Origin: VFMC01 sp050248155
GTDB lineage: Bacteria; Actinomycetota; Acidimicrobiia; Acidimicrobiales; Ilumatobacteraceae
Assembly: GCA_050248155.1 (NCBI GenBank)
Contig: JBFWSW010000012.1
Coordinates: forward strand, 1-64,000
DNA length: 64,000 nucleotides
Reading direction: 5' to 3'
How positions within the stretch are numbered: the first letter of the stretch is position 1; the number at the start of each line of letters is the position of its first letter. The notes under the pieces are model-generated. The model was not told where the DNA came from, ran no database searches, and saw only the letters and a list, made by a program, of their open reading frames with translations. The translations under genes and the position numbers were made by a program. Shown piece by piece: positions 50,983 to 59,819 of the stretch.

Positions 50983-51660
50983 ATGTCGTCTCAGCACACA
51001 CGCCGCACGGTTCGCCTGCGGCGGCTCATCGTGGCCGGAGCACTCGCGACCGCCACCATCTCCACGCTCGCACTCCCGGTGACGGGCGCGCAGGCGGCGC
51101 CCGCGTCGGCGCCGGCCAAGCGGAAGGCCCAGGTCGATCCGGTCGCCGCCGAGGCCGTGCAGGCCATCGGCTCGTTCCAGCGCTCGCAGATCACGCGCGA
51201 CGGGGCAGCCATGACCGCGTTCGAGCAGGGCCGCGATCACATCGCCGCCGAGATGGCGCTCCGACTCGAGATCGACCCGGAGGTCATGCAGGACGCATGG
51301 CGCCGCGCCGACCGCGAGCACCAGCTCGCCATCTTGGCCGCGCTCACGCAGCTCGGCGTGCCGTACCGGCACAACGCCAGCAAGCCCGGGGTCGGGTTCG
51401 ACTGCTCCGGCCTCACGTCGTACGCCTGGGGGCAGGTCGGCTACGTGATCAAGCGGCAGAGCACGGCACAGATCCGCGAGGCCGCGCCGCGCGACGAGCA
51501 CACGGCGCAGGCCGGCGACCTCGTGCAGTACCCGGGTCACGTCATGATCTGGCTCGGCGTCGACCGGGCGATGGTCCACGCGCCCTACAGCGGCCGCAAC
51601 GTCGAGGTCGACACCTTCTCGGCACGCCGCAAGGTGAAGTTCGGCGACCCCACCGGCTGA
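50983..51660 (+). CDS. Secreted NlpC/P60 cell-wall hydrolase
   Basis: 225 aa with a signal peptide ending near AQAAPA. C-terminal NlpC/P60 domain: catalytic Cys in GVGFDCSGLTSYAW (~141), His in QYPGHVMIWLG (~186), and a second His in VHAPYSG (~198). Cleaves peptide bonds in peptidoglycan, probably D-Glu-to-diamino acid links. The N-terminal ~90 residues of the mature protein are helical and replace the coiled coil of longer RipA-like enzymes. Export and activity are presumably controlled through the long upstream region. Confidence 0.92.
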   Translation: MSSQHTRRTVRLRRLIVAGALATATISTLALPVTGAQAAPASAPAKRKAQVDPVAAEAVQAIGSFQRSQITRDGAAMTAFEQGRDHIAAEMALRLEIDPEVMQDAWRRADREHQLAILAALTQLGVPYRHNASKPGVGFDCSGLTSYAWGQVGYVIKRQSTAQIREAAPRDEHTAQAGDLVQYPGHVMIWLGVDRAMVHAPYSGRNVEVDTFSARRKVKFGDPTG

Positions 51661-51711
51661 CCCGCTGCCAGATCGTTGCGCGGACTCTGCGCTGCGAACC
51701 AGAGTGTCCGG

Positions 51712-52437
51712 ATGCAGACACGCACCGAAGAGATCACCACGCCGAGCGGGCCGATGGGGGTGCACGTCGTGCGACCCGACGGCGACGGGCCGTTCCCGGT
51801 CATCGTGTTCTTCCACCACGGGCCCGGCCTCGACGACGGCGCGAAGCAGACGATGGCCCGCATCGCCGAGTGGGGCTACTACGTGGTGAGCCACGATCGC
51901 TACCACCGCGCCGAGCCGTGGTACACGATGCAGAGCCGAAGCGACGACGAGGTCAAGAAGATGTTCGGGTTGGTGCTCGGCACGACCGAGGACCAGGTCG
52001 CCGAGGATCGCGACGCCCTGCTCGCCTGGCTGCCGTCGGATCCTGCCGCCCGAGGCGGCGCCATGGGGTGCATCGGCTACTGCATCGGTGCTCGTTCGGT
52101 CCTGCGCGCGATCCGTGATCGGGGCGATGAGTTCCGGGCCGCCGTCGGTCTGCACCCGTCGTTCTGCACCACCGACGACGCCGACTCACCCCACCTGGCC
52201 GTGCCGTCCTACACCGGCTCGTTGTACATCGCGTTCGGTACGGCCGACACGATGCAGCCGGCATCTGCCAACACCCCGCTCATCGACGCGACCAACGCCC
52301 TGGCCAAGGGTGAGGCCGAGATCCACGAGGGTGCCGACCACGGCTTCGGCGTGTACGGCGGCGCATATCACGACGCCGCGGCGAGCCGGTCCTACGAGCG
52401 CGCGCGGGTGATGTTCGAACGCGAGCTCATGGGCTGA
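51712..52437 (+). CDS. Dienelactone-hydrolase-family protein
   Basis: 241 aa from ATG 51712. Alpha/beta hydrolase with a Cys nucleophile: GCIGYCIGARS (Cys ~124), Asp in AFGTADTMQPAS, His in GADHGFGVYG. This Cys-Asp-His triad marks the dienelactone hydrolase family. The start PSGPMGVHVVRPDGDGPFPV is typical. Opens lactones or cleaves esters of aromatic-degradation products; the true substrate is unknown. Overlaps the convergent cyclase gene by 11 bp. Confidence 0.92.
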   Translation: MQTRTEEITTPSGPMGVHVVRPDGDGPFPVIVFFHHGPGLDDGAKQTMARIAEWGYYVVSHDRYHRAEPWYTMQSRSDDEVKKMFGLVLGTTEDQVAEDRDALLAWLPSDPAARGGAMGCIGYCIGARSVLRAIRDRGDEFRAAVGLHPSFCTTDDADSPHLAVPSYTGSLYIAFGTADTMQPASANTPLIDATNALAKGEAEIHEGADHGFGVYGGAYHDAAASRSYERARVMFERELMG

Positions 52438-53248
52438 CCGCCGACGCGCGCAGCGGCGGGAACCGAGTGGGGAGCCCGGCGCATCCGATCTGGAACAGCG
52501 GCACGGCTTCGGGCAGCCCTCTCAGCCGATGGTCGCCGAGCGAGCGGAAACGTACGCCCGACGGGCGGGACCCCGTCGTCGCCGTCTTCGTGTCGCCCGA
52601 GACGACGATCTGTCCGCCGTGACCGGCTGCGCAGATGCGCGCCGCCGTGTGCACCGCGAGACCGACGTAGTTCGGCTTCGCCTTGGTCGGATAGCCGCTG
52701 TGGATGCCGATGCGGACGCGGACGTCGACGCCGTCGTCCCACGACCGTGCGCGCAGCGTCCGCTGGATGGCGATCGCGGCCTCGATCGCTGCGTGCGGCG
52801 GCTCGAAGACCGCGAAGAACTCGTCGGCTCGGGCCTCGACGACGAAGCCACCTGCTTGCACCACCGCGTCGGACATGACCTGGCGCACTCCGTCGAGCAA
52901 CGCGCCGTACCGGTCGCCGAGTCGGTGCACCAGCGACGTCGAGCCCTCGATGTCGGTCATCAGCATCGTGACGAAGCCGGTCGGCAACTCGGCCTCGCCA
53001 TTCGTCCGCAACTGGCTGGTGATGAACCCGACCGGGACGATGCCGTGTCGCTTCGCCGCGTTCAGCAACCGCTTCAGGGCACGTTGGCGGTCTGCCTCGT
53101 CGTCGAAGGTCACCTGGCTGAAGCGGGCGAGTGCGTTGCGAACGTGGGGCTCGTCGTGGATCGGCAGGCGACGCCGTCCACGAGCGTCGACGTGGGCGAA
53201 CGCACTGTTCGGGAGCGCCGCACGGGCCGCCGAGTCGAGCAAGGCCAC
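52427..53248 (-). CDS. Adenylate/guanylate cyclase-domain protein
   Basis: 273 aa from GTG 53248. The N-terminal ~75 residues (LPNSAFAHVDARGRRRLPIH, then HVRNALARFSQV) are a conserved DNA-binding-like module seen before many actinobacterial cyclases. The class III domain follows: metal Asp in MLMTDIEGSTSLVHR (~105), a second acidic site ARADEFFAVF, and AARICAAGHGGQIVVS with the Arg. Makes cAMP or cGMP; the substrate-specifying Lys/Asp pair cannot be set surely. No membrane helix. Confidence 0.9.
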   Translation of the reverse strand: MALLDSAARAALPNSAFAHVDARGRRRLPIHDEPHVRNALARFSQVTFDDEADRQRALKRLLNAAKRHGIVPVGFITSQLRTNGEAELPTGFVTMLMTDIEGSTSLVHRLGDRYGALLDGVRQVMSDAVVQAGGFVVEARADEFFAVFEPPHAAIEAAIAIQRTLRARSWDDGVDVRVRIGIHSGYPTKAKPNYVGLAVHTAARICAAGHGGQIVVSGDTKTATTGSRPSGVRFRSLGDHRLRGLPEAVPLFQIGCAGLPTRFPPLRASAVSP

Positions 53249-53286
53249 CGTCGAAGTGTAACGACGGCGTCCACCGTCGGCGGCGC

Positions 53287-53511
53287 TCAGTCGGGCTTGG
53301 GGTTCAGCCCCGAATCGCGCGTGGGTTCGGGTTCGCCTCGCTTCTGATCGAGGAACCGGTCGACATCTGCGAGATCGAGCCCGGCAGTTGCCAGGCTCTC
53401 GTCGAGCCATGGCAGAGGTGGACGCGGGACCTCGAGGAGCTGGCGCTGGCGTGTCGGCGCGATCTCCAGCCACCACGCGGTGAGCTTGTCTTCGAGGTCG
53501 TCGGGTTCCAT
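53287..53511 (-). CDS. Small hypothetical protein
   Basis: 74 aa from ATG 53511. Acidic N-terminus MEPDDLEDKLTAWWLE, then a Pro-rich middle and LATAGLDLADVDRFLDQKR. It could be a short helical adaptor. No family recognised. It lies between the cyclase gene and a membrane protein gene, all on the minus strand. Confidence 0.5.
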   Translation of the reverse strand: MEPDDLEDKLTAWWLEIAPTRQRQLLEVPRPPLPWLDESLATAGLDLADVDRFLDQKRGEPEPTRDSGLNPKPD

Positions 53512-53594
53512 GTCGTGAGGCTACGCAGCCGATCCGGCGGCGAAACCCCGCACTGGCGAGAGCCGGGTGATCGCCGACGCCTGCACCCCGTCGG

Positions 53595-54326
53595 TCAGCT
53601 GCGGCGGAGCCAGGTCCAGGCGACGGCCATCACCCACAGTTCGTACCCGAGCGAGCTCAACGCGAGCACCGGGAACAGCGCTCCCGACACGAGCGTGGCA
53701 CTGCCGACGACCGACAGGGGCACGAGCACGAGCCCGAGGCGCTGCAGCCGTGGCGCGGTCCCGGCGAGTCGCAGTCCCACCACCACCGAGCCGATGAAGA
53801 AGACCCGGACGAGAGCCGAGAGGGCCAGCGAGAACGGCGCGACGGAGTCCCACCCAGCGAGGATGCGAGGGTCGGCACCGCTGTGTGCTGCATCGAGGGC
53901 GACGTCGTGGAGCGCGGCTCCGAGGGGCCAGATCAGGGCGAGCAACGACCCTGACGCCACGGCGATCGTGGGAAGCACACCCGTGCGGTCGGCGCTGCGC
54001 AGCCGAAGGTGGACCGCACCGAGGAACCCGAGCAGCAGGACGCCGGAAGCCATGAAGACGAAGTTCCCGACGCGATAGGCAGTGGCCGCCTCGAGCACCT
54101 TTCGGCCTCGTTCGAGCGCAGGATCGTCGGGCCGGCCACCTTTGGGGAGGACGAAGATCGACATGGCCACCAAGACGGCGATCTGGCAGGCGCCGAACGC
54201 CACGCCGAACCACGTGCTGATGCGGGTGACGGACGACTCGACCCCGAGGCCGTCGGGCGCGCCGCTGAGATGGTGATCGGCGGCGAAGGGATGTTGCGTG
54301 CGTGGGGTGAGGTAGCTGGTGGTCAT
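53595..54326 (-). CDS. DUF4386-like membrane protein
   Basis: 243 aa with about six hydrophobic segments: ~38-58, ~88-108, ~115-135, ~160-180, ~192-212, ~215-237. The arrangement, with RVGNFVFMASGVLLLGFLGA and a short first loop, is that of DUF4386-type proteins of unknown function. It is transcribed away from a two-component system whose first gene starts 173 bp on the other side, so it may be that system's target. Confidence 0.6.
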   Translation of the reverse strand: MTTSYLTPRTQHPFAADHHLSGAPDGLGVESSVTRISTWFGVAFGACQIAVLVAMSIFVLPKGGRPDDPALERGRKVLEAATAYRVGNFVFMASGVLLLGFLGAVHLRLRSADRTGVLPTIAVASGSLLALIWPLGAALHDVALDAAHSGADPRILAGWDSVAPFSLALSALVRVFFIGSVVVGLRLAGTAPRLQRLGLVLVPLSVVGSATLVSGALFPVLALSSLGYELWVMAVAWTWLRRS

Positions 54327-54499
54327 CTGATCGCTCCTGTTCGGTGTTCGGTCGTGCTCGGTCGAGCCCGGACATGTTCGAACGGAAGAGCGGCCGGCGC
54401 ATCGACCCGCGAGCGGGTCGTGGGCCAGCCCGGGGGAGGGTCGTCGATCAGCCCCTGGGATGATGCGAGTGACCCGGCACCGTCCCGTACTGTGCGCCC

Positions 54500-55609
54500 G
54501 TGGGTCTGGTGGAGCGGATGCGGACGACCCACCTCGACGCGGGTCTCGCCGTCGTGTTCACCGTCGCCGGTCTGGTCCAGGTCGTGGTCGCTCCGATCGC
54601 GCACGTTGCCGTCGGTGCCCTGTTCGTGGTCGGGTCCACCGTGCCCCTGGCATGGCGGCGCACGTTCCCGGTCGAGGCGGCGCTCGTCGCTGCCGCGTTC
54701 TGGGTGATCCCACTCGACGGTTTCCCGTACGCGGGCTTCGTCGTCGTCATCCTCCAGTTCTTCTCCTTGGGGCAGCTCGGTGAGCCGGGGCGTGCCGTCA
54801 TCCTCACGGCCCTCGCCGCGTGCATCGCGGCGGCGGCGGGCACGCTGCTCGGGCCGGAAGAGCCCATCGCCGTGGTGACTGCGGTGCTGATGGTCGCCGC
54901 TCCAGTCGTCGCGGGGCGCATCGTCCGGCGGGAGCAACGCCAGAAGCAGGCTCTCGTCGGCCTGGCCCAGGAGCTCGCCGCAGAGCGTCGCCGCGGCGAG
55001 GAGGCGGCGATCGGTGCCGAGCGGGCTCGCATCGCCCAGGAGCTCCACGACGTGGTCGGCCACGAGGTGACGCTGATGGCGATCCAGGCCGAGGCGGCGG
55101 CAGCCGCGCTCGCGGTCGCACCGGAACGCGCTGTCGCCCCGATCGACGCGATCCGATCCACCGCCCACCGCACGCTCCGGGAGATGCGGGGTGTGCTGGG
55201 TGTGCTGGCACCGGCAGGGCAGTCCGCCTCGCCGAGCGATGAGGGCATCGACGACATCGTGAGGCGGGCCCGCGAGGCGGGCATCGCGTGCGACGTCACG
55301 ATCGTCGGTGCGCCGACCCCGGAGCAGACCTCGGTCTCGCTCGCGGTCAATCGGATCGTGCGGGAGTGCCTCACCAACGCAGCGCGCCATGGCGTCGGGC
55401 AACCCGTGAGGCTGGACGTGCGCTGGTGCCCCGATGGTGTCCACGCGTCCTGTGTCAACGACACCCACGGGTTGCTCTCCGCTGCGCCAGGGCGAGGTCT
55501 GATCGGAATGCGGCACCGGGCCGAGCTGCTCGGCGGCACGTTCGAAGCCGTCGCAGTCGACGGGAGGTTCGAAGTGCAGGTCAGCATCCCCACGAGGCCG
55601 ACATCGTGA
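54500..55609 (+). CDS. Sensor histidine kinase (HisKA_3, NarL partner type)
   Basis: 369 aa from GTG 54500. Four to five N-terminal membrane helices (~13-150) serve as sensor. The dimerisation and phosphoacceptor site is RIAQELHDVVGHEVTLM (~177-193), and the ATPase domain has ECLTNAARHG and GLIGMRHRAELLGG. Autophosphorylates on His and passes phosphate to the response regulator encoded next, whose GTG overlaps its TGA by 4 bp. The signal is unknown; membrane-embedded sensors of this type often detect envelope stress. Confidence 0.93.
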   Translation: MGLVERMRTTHLDAGLAVVFTVAGLVQVVVAPIAHVAVGALFVVGSTVPLAWRRTFPVEAALVAAAFWVIPLDGFPYAGFVVVILQFFSLGQLGEPGRAVILTALAACIAAAAGTLLGPEEPIAVVTAVLMVAAPVVAGRIVRREQRQKQALVGLAQELAAERRRGEEAAIGAERARIAQELHDVVGHEVTLMAIQAEAAAAALAVAPERAVAPIDAIRSTAHRTLREMRGVLGVLAPAGQSASPSDEGIDDIVRRAREAGIACDVTIVGAPTPEQTSVSLAVNRIVRECLTNAARHGVGQPVRLDVRWCPDGVHASCVNDTHGLLSAAPGRGLIGMRHRAELLGGTFEAVAVDGRFEVQVSIPTRPTS

Positions 55610-56274
55610 TCCGGGTGCTGGTGGTCGACGACCAGGACCTCGTACGTCAGGGTCTGCGCACGATCCTCGAGCTGGGAGCTGTCGAGGTCGTCGGCGAGGC
55701 CGCCAACGGGGCAGCTGCGGTAGCTGCGGCGCAGGAGCTGCAGCCCGATGTCGTGTTGATGGATCTGCGCATGCCCGTGATGGACGGCGTGGAGGCGACT
55801 CGCCGGATCACCACGGCGACTCGCTCGAAGGTCCTCGCGCTCACGACGTTCGACGCGGACGAGCAGGTCGCCGCGGTCATCGCCGCCGGCGCTGTGGGTT
55901 ACCTGCTGAAAGACGTGACCTCCGACGGTCTCCTCGATGCCGTCCGTCGGGTCGCGTCGGGCGAACCGGTGATGGCGCCGTCGGTGCTCACCCGTCTGAT
56001 GGAGCACTTCTCGGCGAAGCCTCCGGCCCCGCGCCAGATGCCACCGGGCTTGGGCGACCTGAGCGAGCGTGAGCGCGACGTCCTGCGCCTCATCGGTCAG
56101 GGACGATCGAACACCGAGATCGCCGCGGAGCTCTTCATCAGCATGGCGACCGTGAAGACCCACGTGCGCCATGTCTTCGCCAAGATGAACCTCCGTGACC
56201 GGGCCCAGGCAGTCGTCGCCGCCCACGACGCCGATCTGGTGCTGCCGACCGACGTCCGTCAGCCGAAGTCCTGA
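55606..56274 (+). CDS. NarL/LuxR-family response regulator
   Basis: 222 aa from GTG 55606. Receiver domain VIRVLVVDDQDLVRQG with phospho-Asp in DVVLMDLRMPVMDG (~53), and switch Lys in GYLLKDVT. The C-terminal LuxR-type helix-turn-helix is LSERERDVLRLIGQGRSNTE and ISMATVKTHVRHVFAKMNLR. Acts with the histidine kinase. Likely targets are itself and the divergent membrane gene at 53.6-54.3 kb. It overlaps the convergent SCO6745-type gene by 16 bp. Confidence 0.95.
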   Translation: MIRVLVVDDQDLVRQGLRTILELGAVEVVGEAANGAAAVAAAQELQPDVVLMDLRMPVMDGVEATRRITTATRSKVLALTTFDADEQVAAVIAAGAVGYLLKDVTSDGLLDAVRRVASGEPVMAPSVLTRLMEHFSAKPPAPRQMPPGLGDLSERERDVLRLIGQGRSNTEIAAELFISMATVKTHVRHVFAKMNLRDRAQAVVAAHDADLVLPTDVRQPKS

Positions 56275-57086
56275 GCGGCGACGAGGAGCGCAGCGAGCGG
56301 TTCGAGCGCGTCCATCAGTTCGTTCAGCTCGTCCGGCGTGAGGATCTCGTACGGCCTGGCCGCAAGTTGATCGGTGAGCAACTCGACCCGTTGCTTGACG
56401 GCGCGCCCCTGTTCGCTCAGCCATCCGTCGTCCCCGATCAGCCCGCGATCTCGCATTCCGCCGATGACGGCGGCGAGTTGTGATGCGGGGAGATGGTGGA
56501 TGCGCCCGAACCGCTCCGCCGGCATGTTCATGTCGAGCGCGAAGAGCACGTGCGCTTCGAGACCACCGATGCCTTCCACCATCAACGCCGCGATGTGACC
56601 ATCGCTGCGGTGCTCGCGGAGCAACGAGGCCGCATGGAACATGCGAGCCACGACCTCGTCGGGGACCGCCAGCGCGCGCAGCGCGGCGTACATGGGTCGT
56701 CCTTCGACCGGGGCGCTGATCGCGGCCTTCGTCAAGAGCTCGGTGGCGCGGGCGAAGGCGGGGGTCCCGACGTGGTCGCCGAGGATGGTGCGCAGCGCGT
56801 GCACGCAGCCTGCCTGCCGAGCGGCGATCGCCGCCTGCGGCGTGGTGGTGTCCCAGACCTTCGGGATGTGGCGAGCCACTTCGCCCGGAGCGAAGTTGTA
56901 GAAGAGGGCGTCCACCACCTCCGCTGGGACGATGCCGAGCGGCGCGGCGCGTCCGGCGAAGTAGGTGTCCCAGTAGTTGGTGAACCCCAGGGCGAACATC
57001 GAGTCGTTGGGTTCGTCGGACGAGTACGGGATGACACCGATCGGCTCGACGAGCTCGAACATCCGGCGCGCTGTCGACGCGTTCAC
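56259..57086 (-). CDS. SCO6745-family protein
   Basis: 275 aa from GTG 57086. Pattern of the SCO6745 family: FELVEPIGVIPYSSDEPNDS, MFALGFTNYWDTYFAGRAAPLG, VPAEVVDALFYNFAPGEVAR, and FALDMNMPAERFGR. The C-terminal ~90 residues look like a winged helix (RIHHLPASQLAAVIGGMRDR ... WLSEQGRAVKQRVELL), as in MarR-like proteins, so DNA binding is possible. Function unknown. It faces a concentric palindrome and a divergent three-gene run. Confidence 0.8.
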   Translation of the reverse strand: MNASTARRMFELVEPIGVIPYSSDEPNDSMFALGFTNYWDTYFAGRAAPLGIVPAEVVDALFYNFAPGEVARHIPKVWDTTTPQAAIAARQAGCVHALRTILGDHVGTPAFARATELLTKAAISAPVEGRPMYAALRALAVPDEVVARMFHAASLLREHRSDGHIAALMVEGIGGLEAHVLFALDMNMPAERFGRIHHLPASQLAAVIGGMRDRGLIGDDGWLSEQGRAVKQRVELLTDQLAARPYEILTPDELNELMDALEPLAALLVAAQDFG

Positions 57087-57206
57087 GAGACCGACCCCAG
57101 GATCAGCGAGTGCATGGGCACCATCCTTCCGCGATGGACGAACCCCGTCTGTGCGGTCCGTCCACAGGAAGACGTTGCCGCCGTCGAGAGTTCATCGTCG
57201 AGAGCA

Positions 57207-57249
57207 TATTGACAGTTGTACTCTCAATATGAGAGTGTTGCTGCCAATA
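57207..57249. promoter_or_regulatory. Concentric palindrome before the DUF1059/DUF1801/TetR run
   Basis: Inner arms ACTCTC (57220-57225) and GAGAGT (57231-57236) and outer arms TATTGACAG (57207-57215) and CTGCCAATA (57241-57249; 8 of 9 pair) are both centred on 57228. A -35-like TTGACA (57209-57214) sits in the left outer arm. Two dimers or a tetramer could bind. Candidates: the SCO6745-type protein or the TetR protein nearby. Confidence 0.55.
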
Positions 57250-57272
57250 ACGCGATCGAAGGGAGATGAGTC

Positions 57273-57521
57273 ATGAAGACGATGACCTGCAGGCAGCTCG
57301 GGGGAGCGTGTGATCTCGCGCTCGCTGGCGAGGATGCGAACGAGATCATCCACGCCCAGGATCGGCACCTGCGCGACGCGGTCGCCGCCGGGAGCAGCGA
57401 CCACGAACCGGCGCTTCGCGACATGAAGGGTCGCTGGCGTCGCCCGGTCTCGGGCATGAAGTGGTACCGACAGGTCCAGCGCGACTTCGCCGCGCTGCCG
57501 AGCGATACGGTCAGGCACTGA
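57273..57521 (+). CDS. DUF1059-like small protein
   Basis: 82 aa; GGGAGATGAG just before ATG 57273. The N-terminus MKTMTCRQLGGACD is the DUF1059 signature with two Cys, usually taken as metal-binding. The C-terminus DMKGRWRRPVSGMKWYRQVQ is basic. Short proteins of this type often accompany DUF1801 genes, as here (next gene 2 bp away). Function unknown. Confidence 0.7.
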   Translation: MKTMTCRQLGGACDLALAGEDANEIIHAQDRHLRDAVAAGSSDHEPALRDMKGRWRRPVSGMKWYRQVQRDFAALPSDTVRH

Positions 57522-57522
57522 C

Positions 57523-57891
57523 ATGGCGAGCACCGATTGGCGGCACGAGACGTTGGATCGGGTCCGCGGGCTCATCGAAGCCGCCGACCCCGAGGTCACC
57601 GAGGAGGCGAAGTGGGTCAAGCCGTCGAACCCGGCAGGTGTGCCCACGTGGTCGCACGACGGCATCATCTGCACCGGTGAGATCTACAAGGACAAGGTGA
57701 AGCTCACGTTCATGAACGGAGCCGCACTCGACGATCCCGAGGGCCTGTTCAACGCCAGCCTCGATGCGGGCACGAGGCGGGCGATCGACGTCGTCGAGGG
57801 CTCGAACCTCGACGGCTCGGCGTTCATGGCCCTCATCAGAGCAGCTGTCGACCTCAACGTGGCTCGAGCGGCTGCCAAGCGCCGCAGATAG
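57523..57891 (+). CDS. DUF1801-family protein
   Basis: 122 aa. Typical YdhG/DUF1801 features: LDRVRGLIEAADPEVTEEAK, the KWVKPSN motif, PTWSHDGIICTGEIYKDKVK and FNASLDAGTRRAIDV. Fold is an alpha/beta 'cuboidal' domain of unknown role, sometimes linked to iron or oxidative stress. It follows the DUF1059 gene without a gap, then the TetR gene starts 13 bp later, so the three form an operon. Confidence 0.85.
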   Translation: MASTDWRHETLDRVRGLIEAADPEVTEEAKWVKPSNPAGVPTWSHDGIICTGEIYKDKVKLTFMNGAALDDPEGLFNASLDAGTRRAIDVVEGSNLDGSAFMALIRAAVDLNVARAAAKRRR

Positions 57892-57904
57892 GTCGATCCG
57901 CTCG

Positions 57905-58531
57905 ATGGCCGCGGACACGTCGCGAGCACCACAGGCCCGGACGAGGTTGGCGCGCCATGCCGTGCTCGATGCTGCCCGCACCCTCTTTCTCGAGCGTGGC
58001 TACGGCGCGACGACCATCGAGGGGATCAGCATGGCTTCCGAGATCCCGCAAGCGACGGTCTACCGGCTGTTCTCGTCGAAGAAGGGAATCCTGAAGGCCC
58101 TCCTCGACACCTCGATCGCCGGCGACGACGAGCCGGTTCCGGTTGCCCGACGAAGCACCGTTCGGTCCGTGTTGGACTCGACCCGGCCACGGGAGGCGCT
58201 GGCCCGCCTCGCCGCGATCAGCGTCGACATCAACAACAGGACCGCGCCGATCTACCGCATCCTGGTCAGCGCGGCCAGCTCCGACACGGATGCCGCGGCC
58301 ATCCTCGACGAGCTGACACGTCAACGCCAGGAGGGACAGGGACGCGTCGCCACAGCGCTCGCGAGATCAAAGGCGCTGCGCTCCGGCCTGCGCGCACAGG
58401 ACGCGGGAGACCTCATCCACGCCCTCGCCTCTCCCGAGCTGTATCACCTGCTCGTCGTCGATCGGGGATGGGCCCCATCTCGGTACGAGGCATGGCTCGC
58501 CGAGGCACTCGCCGGTCAACTGCTCCCGTAG
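57905..58531 (+). CDS. TetR-family regulator
   Basis: 208 aa from ATG 57905. The DNA-binding start reads AVLDAARTLFLERGYGATTI, then EIPQATVYRLFSSKKGILKALL, a standard TetR helix-turn-helix. The C-terminal helical core is of the kind that binds small molecules or fatty acids. Its operon begins at the concentric palindrome 57207-57249, which it might bind. It lies upstream of a luciferase-like oxidoreductase gene that may be a second target. Confidence 0.92.
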   Translation: MAADTSRAPQARTRLARHAVLDAARTLFLERGYGATTIEGISMASEIPQATVYRLFSSKKGILKALLDTSIAGDDEPVPVARRSTVRSVLDSTRPREALARLAAISVDINNRTAPIYRILVSAASSDTDAAAILDELTRQRQEGQGRVATALARSKALRSGLRAQDAGDLIHALASPELYHLLVVDRGWAPSRYEAWLAEALAGQLLP

Positions 58532-58608
58532 CCGGCGAGCTCGTCCGGGGTGACGGTGCGCCTGCCCTATGCTCGCTCACCTCGAGGCATTCCTGACAGG
58601 GGGGTCCG

Positions 58609-59781
58609 ATGTCTGAGCGTCTGCGGTTCGGCATATTCATGGCGCCGTTCCATCCGGCCGGCGAGAACCCGACGTTGGCGCTCGAGCGCGACCTCGAGCT
58701 CATCCAGCACCTCGACCGCCTCGGTTGGGACGAGGCATGGATCGGTGAGCACCACTCGGCGGGCTCCGAGATCATCGCGTCGCCCGAGATCTTCATCGCC
58801 GTCGCCGCCGAGCGGACGCGACACATCAAGCTCGGCACCGGCGTGATCAGCGTCAGCTACCACAACCCGTTGTGGGTTGCCGAGCGGGCCGTCCTCCTCG
58901 ACCATCTCACGCGTGGTCGGTTCATGCTGGGCCTCGGCCCGGGCTCGCTGCCCACCGACGCGGCCATGGTCGCACTCGACCAGAGCCAGACCCGGGAGCT
59001 GCTCGCGGACGGCACCGACATCATCATGCGCCTCCTGCGCAGCGACGAACCGGTCACGTTCAGGAACGACCGGTGGGACCTCCGGGATGCGCGGCTGCAC
59101 CTCCGCCCGTACTCCAACCCGCTCTTCGACGTGGCGGTCGCCGCGGTTGCGTCGCCCGCCGGGCCGCAGCTCGCCGGCAGACACGGCATCGGGCTGCTCT
59201 CGGTCGGAGCCACCCAGGCTGCAGGGTTCGACGCGCTGGCACTCCACTGGGGCGTCGTCGAAGAGCGGGCGGCGACGTTCGGGACCGAGGTCGACCGCGG
59301 CGCGTGGCGTCTTGTCGGGCTGATGCACATCGCCGAGACCCGCGAGCAGGCCTACCGCGACGTCGAGTTCGGCATCGAGCAGTGGTTCCACTACTTCCAG
59401 TCGGTCGCCGCCTTCCCCCAGATGGCGGTGGGCGGCAGCAACATCCGCGAGATGATCGACTTCGTCAACGAGACAGGGCTCGGTTCGATCGGCACCGCGG
59501 AGGATGCGGTGGCTCAGATCGATCGGTTGATGCAGCAGTCGAACGGTGGATTCGGGTGCTATCTGCTGCTCGCGCACGAGTGGGCCAACCCGGCAGCTAC
59601 GCATCGGAGCTTCGAGCTGATCGCGCAGCACGTGTTCCCGCAGTTCCAGGGTCAGGCGTACAGCACCAACGCGGCGAAGGCGCGTGCCGAGGCGTCGAGG
59701 CCGGAGATGGCGGAGGCCCACATGCAAGCCGTCGAGGCCGTCGCGGCGAAGTACCAGACCGAGCTGGCCTCCAGAGGCTGA
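58609..59781 (+). CDS. LLM-class flavin-dependent monooxygenase (luciferase-like)
   Basis: 390 aa, longer than the enzyme at 11 kb. Bacterial-luciferase-like pattern: FGIFMAPFHPAGENPTLALE, WIGEHHSAGSEIIASPE, LGTGVISVSYHNPLW and RFMLGLGPGSLPTDA. The active-site His is in GEHHSAG. This subgroup (limonene/alkanal monooxygenase type) uses FMNH2 and O2. The substrate is unknown; control by the upstream TetR protein is plausible. A 78-bp gap separates them. Confidence 0.92.
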   Translation: MSERLRFGIFMAPFHPAGENPTLALERDLELIQHLDRLGWDEAWIGEHHSAGSEIIASPEIFIAVAAERTRHIKLGTGVISVSYHNPLWVAERAVLLDHLTRGRFMLGLGPGSLPTDAAMVALDQSQTRELLADGTDIIMRLLRSDEPVTFRNDRWDLRDARLHLRPYSNPLFDVAVAAVASPAGPQLAGRHGIGLLSVGATQAAGFDALALHWGVVEERAATFGTEVDRGAWRLVGLMHIAETREQAYRDVEFGIEQWFHYFQSVAAFPQMAVGGSNIREMIDFVNETGLGSIGTAEDAVAQIDRLMQQSNGGFGCYLLLAHEWANPAATHRSFELIAQHVFPQFQGQAYSTNAAKARAEASRPEMAEAHMQAVEAVAAKYQTELASRG

Positions 59782-59819
59782 GCGTCATCATCGTCAGTCG
59801 ATCAGCAGGGAGGCGAGTC

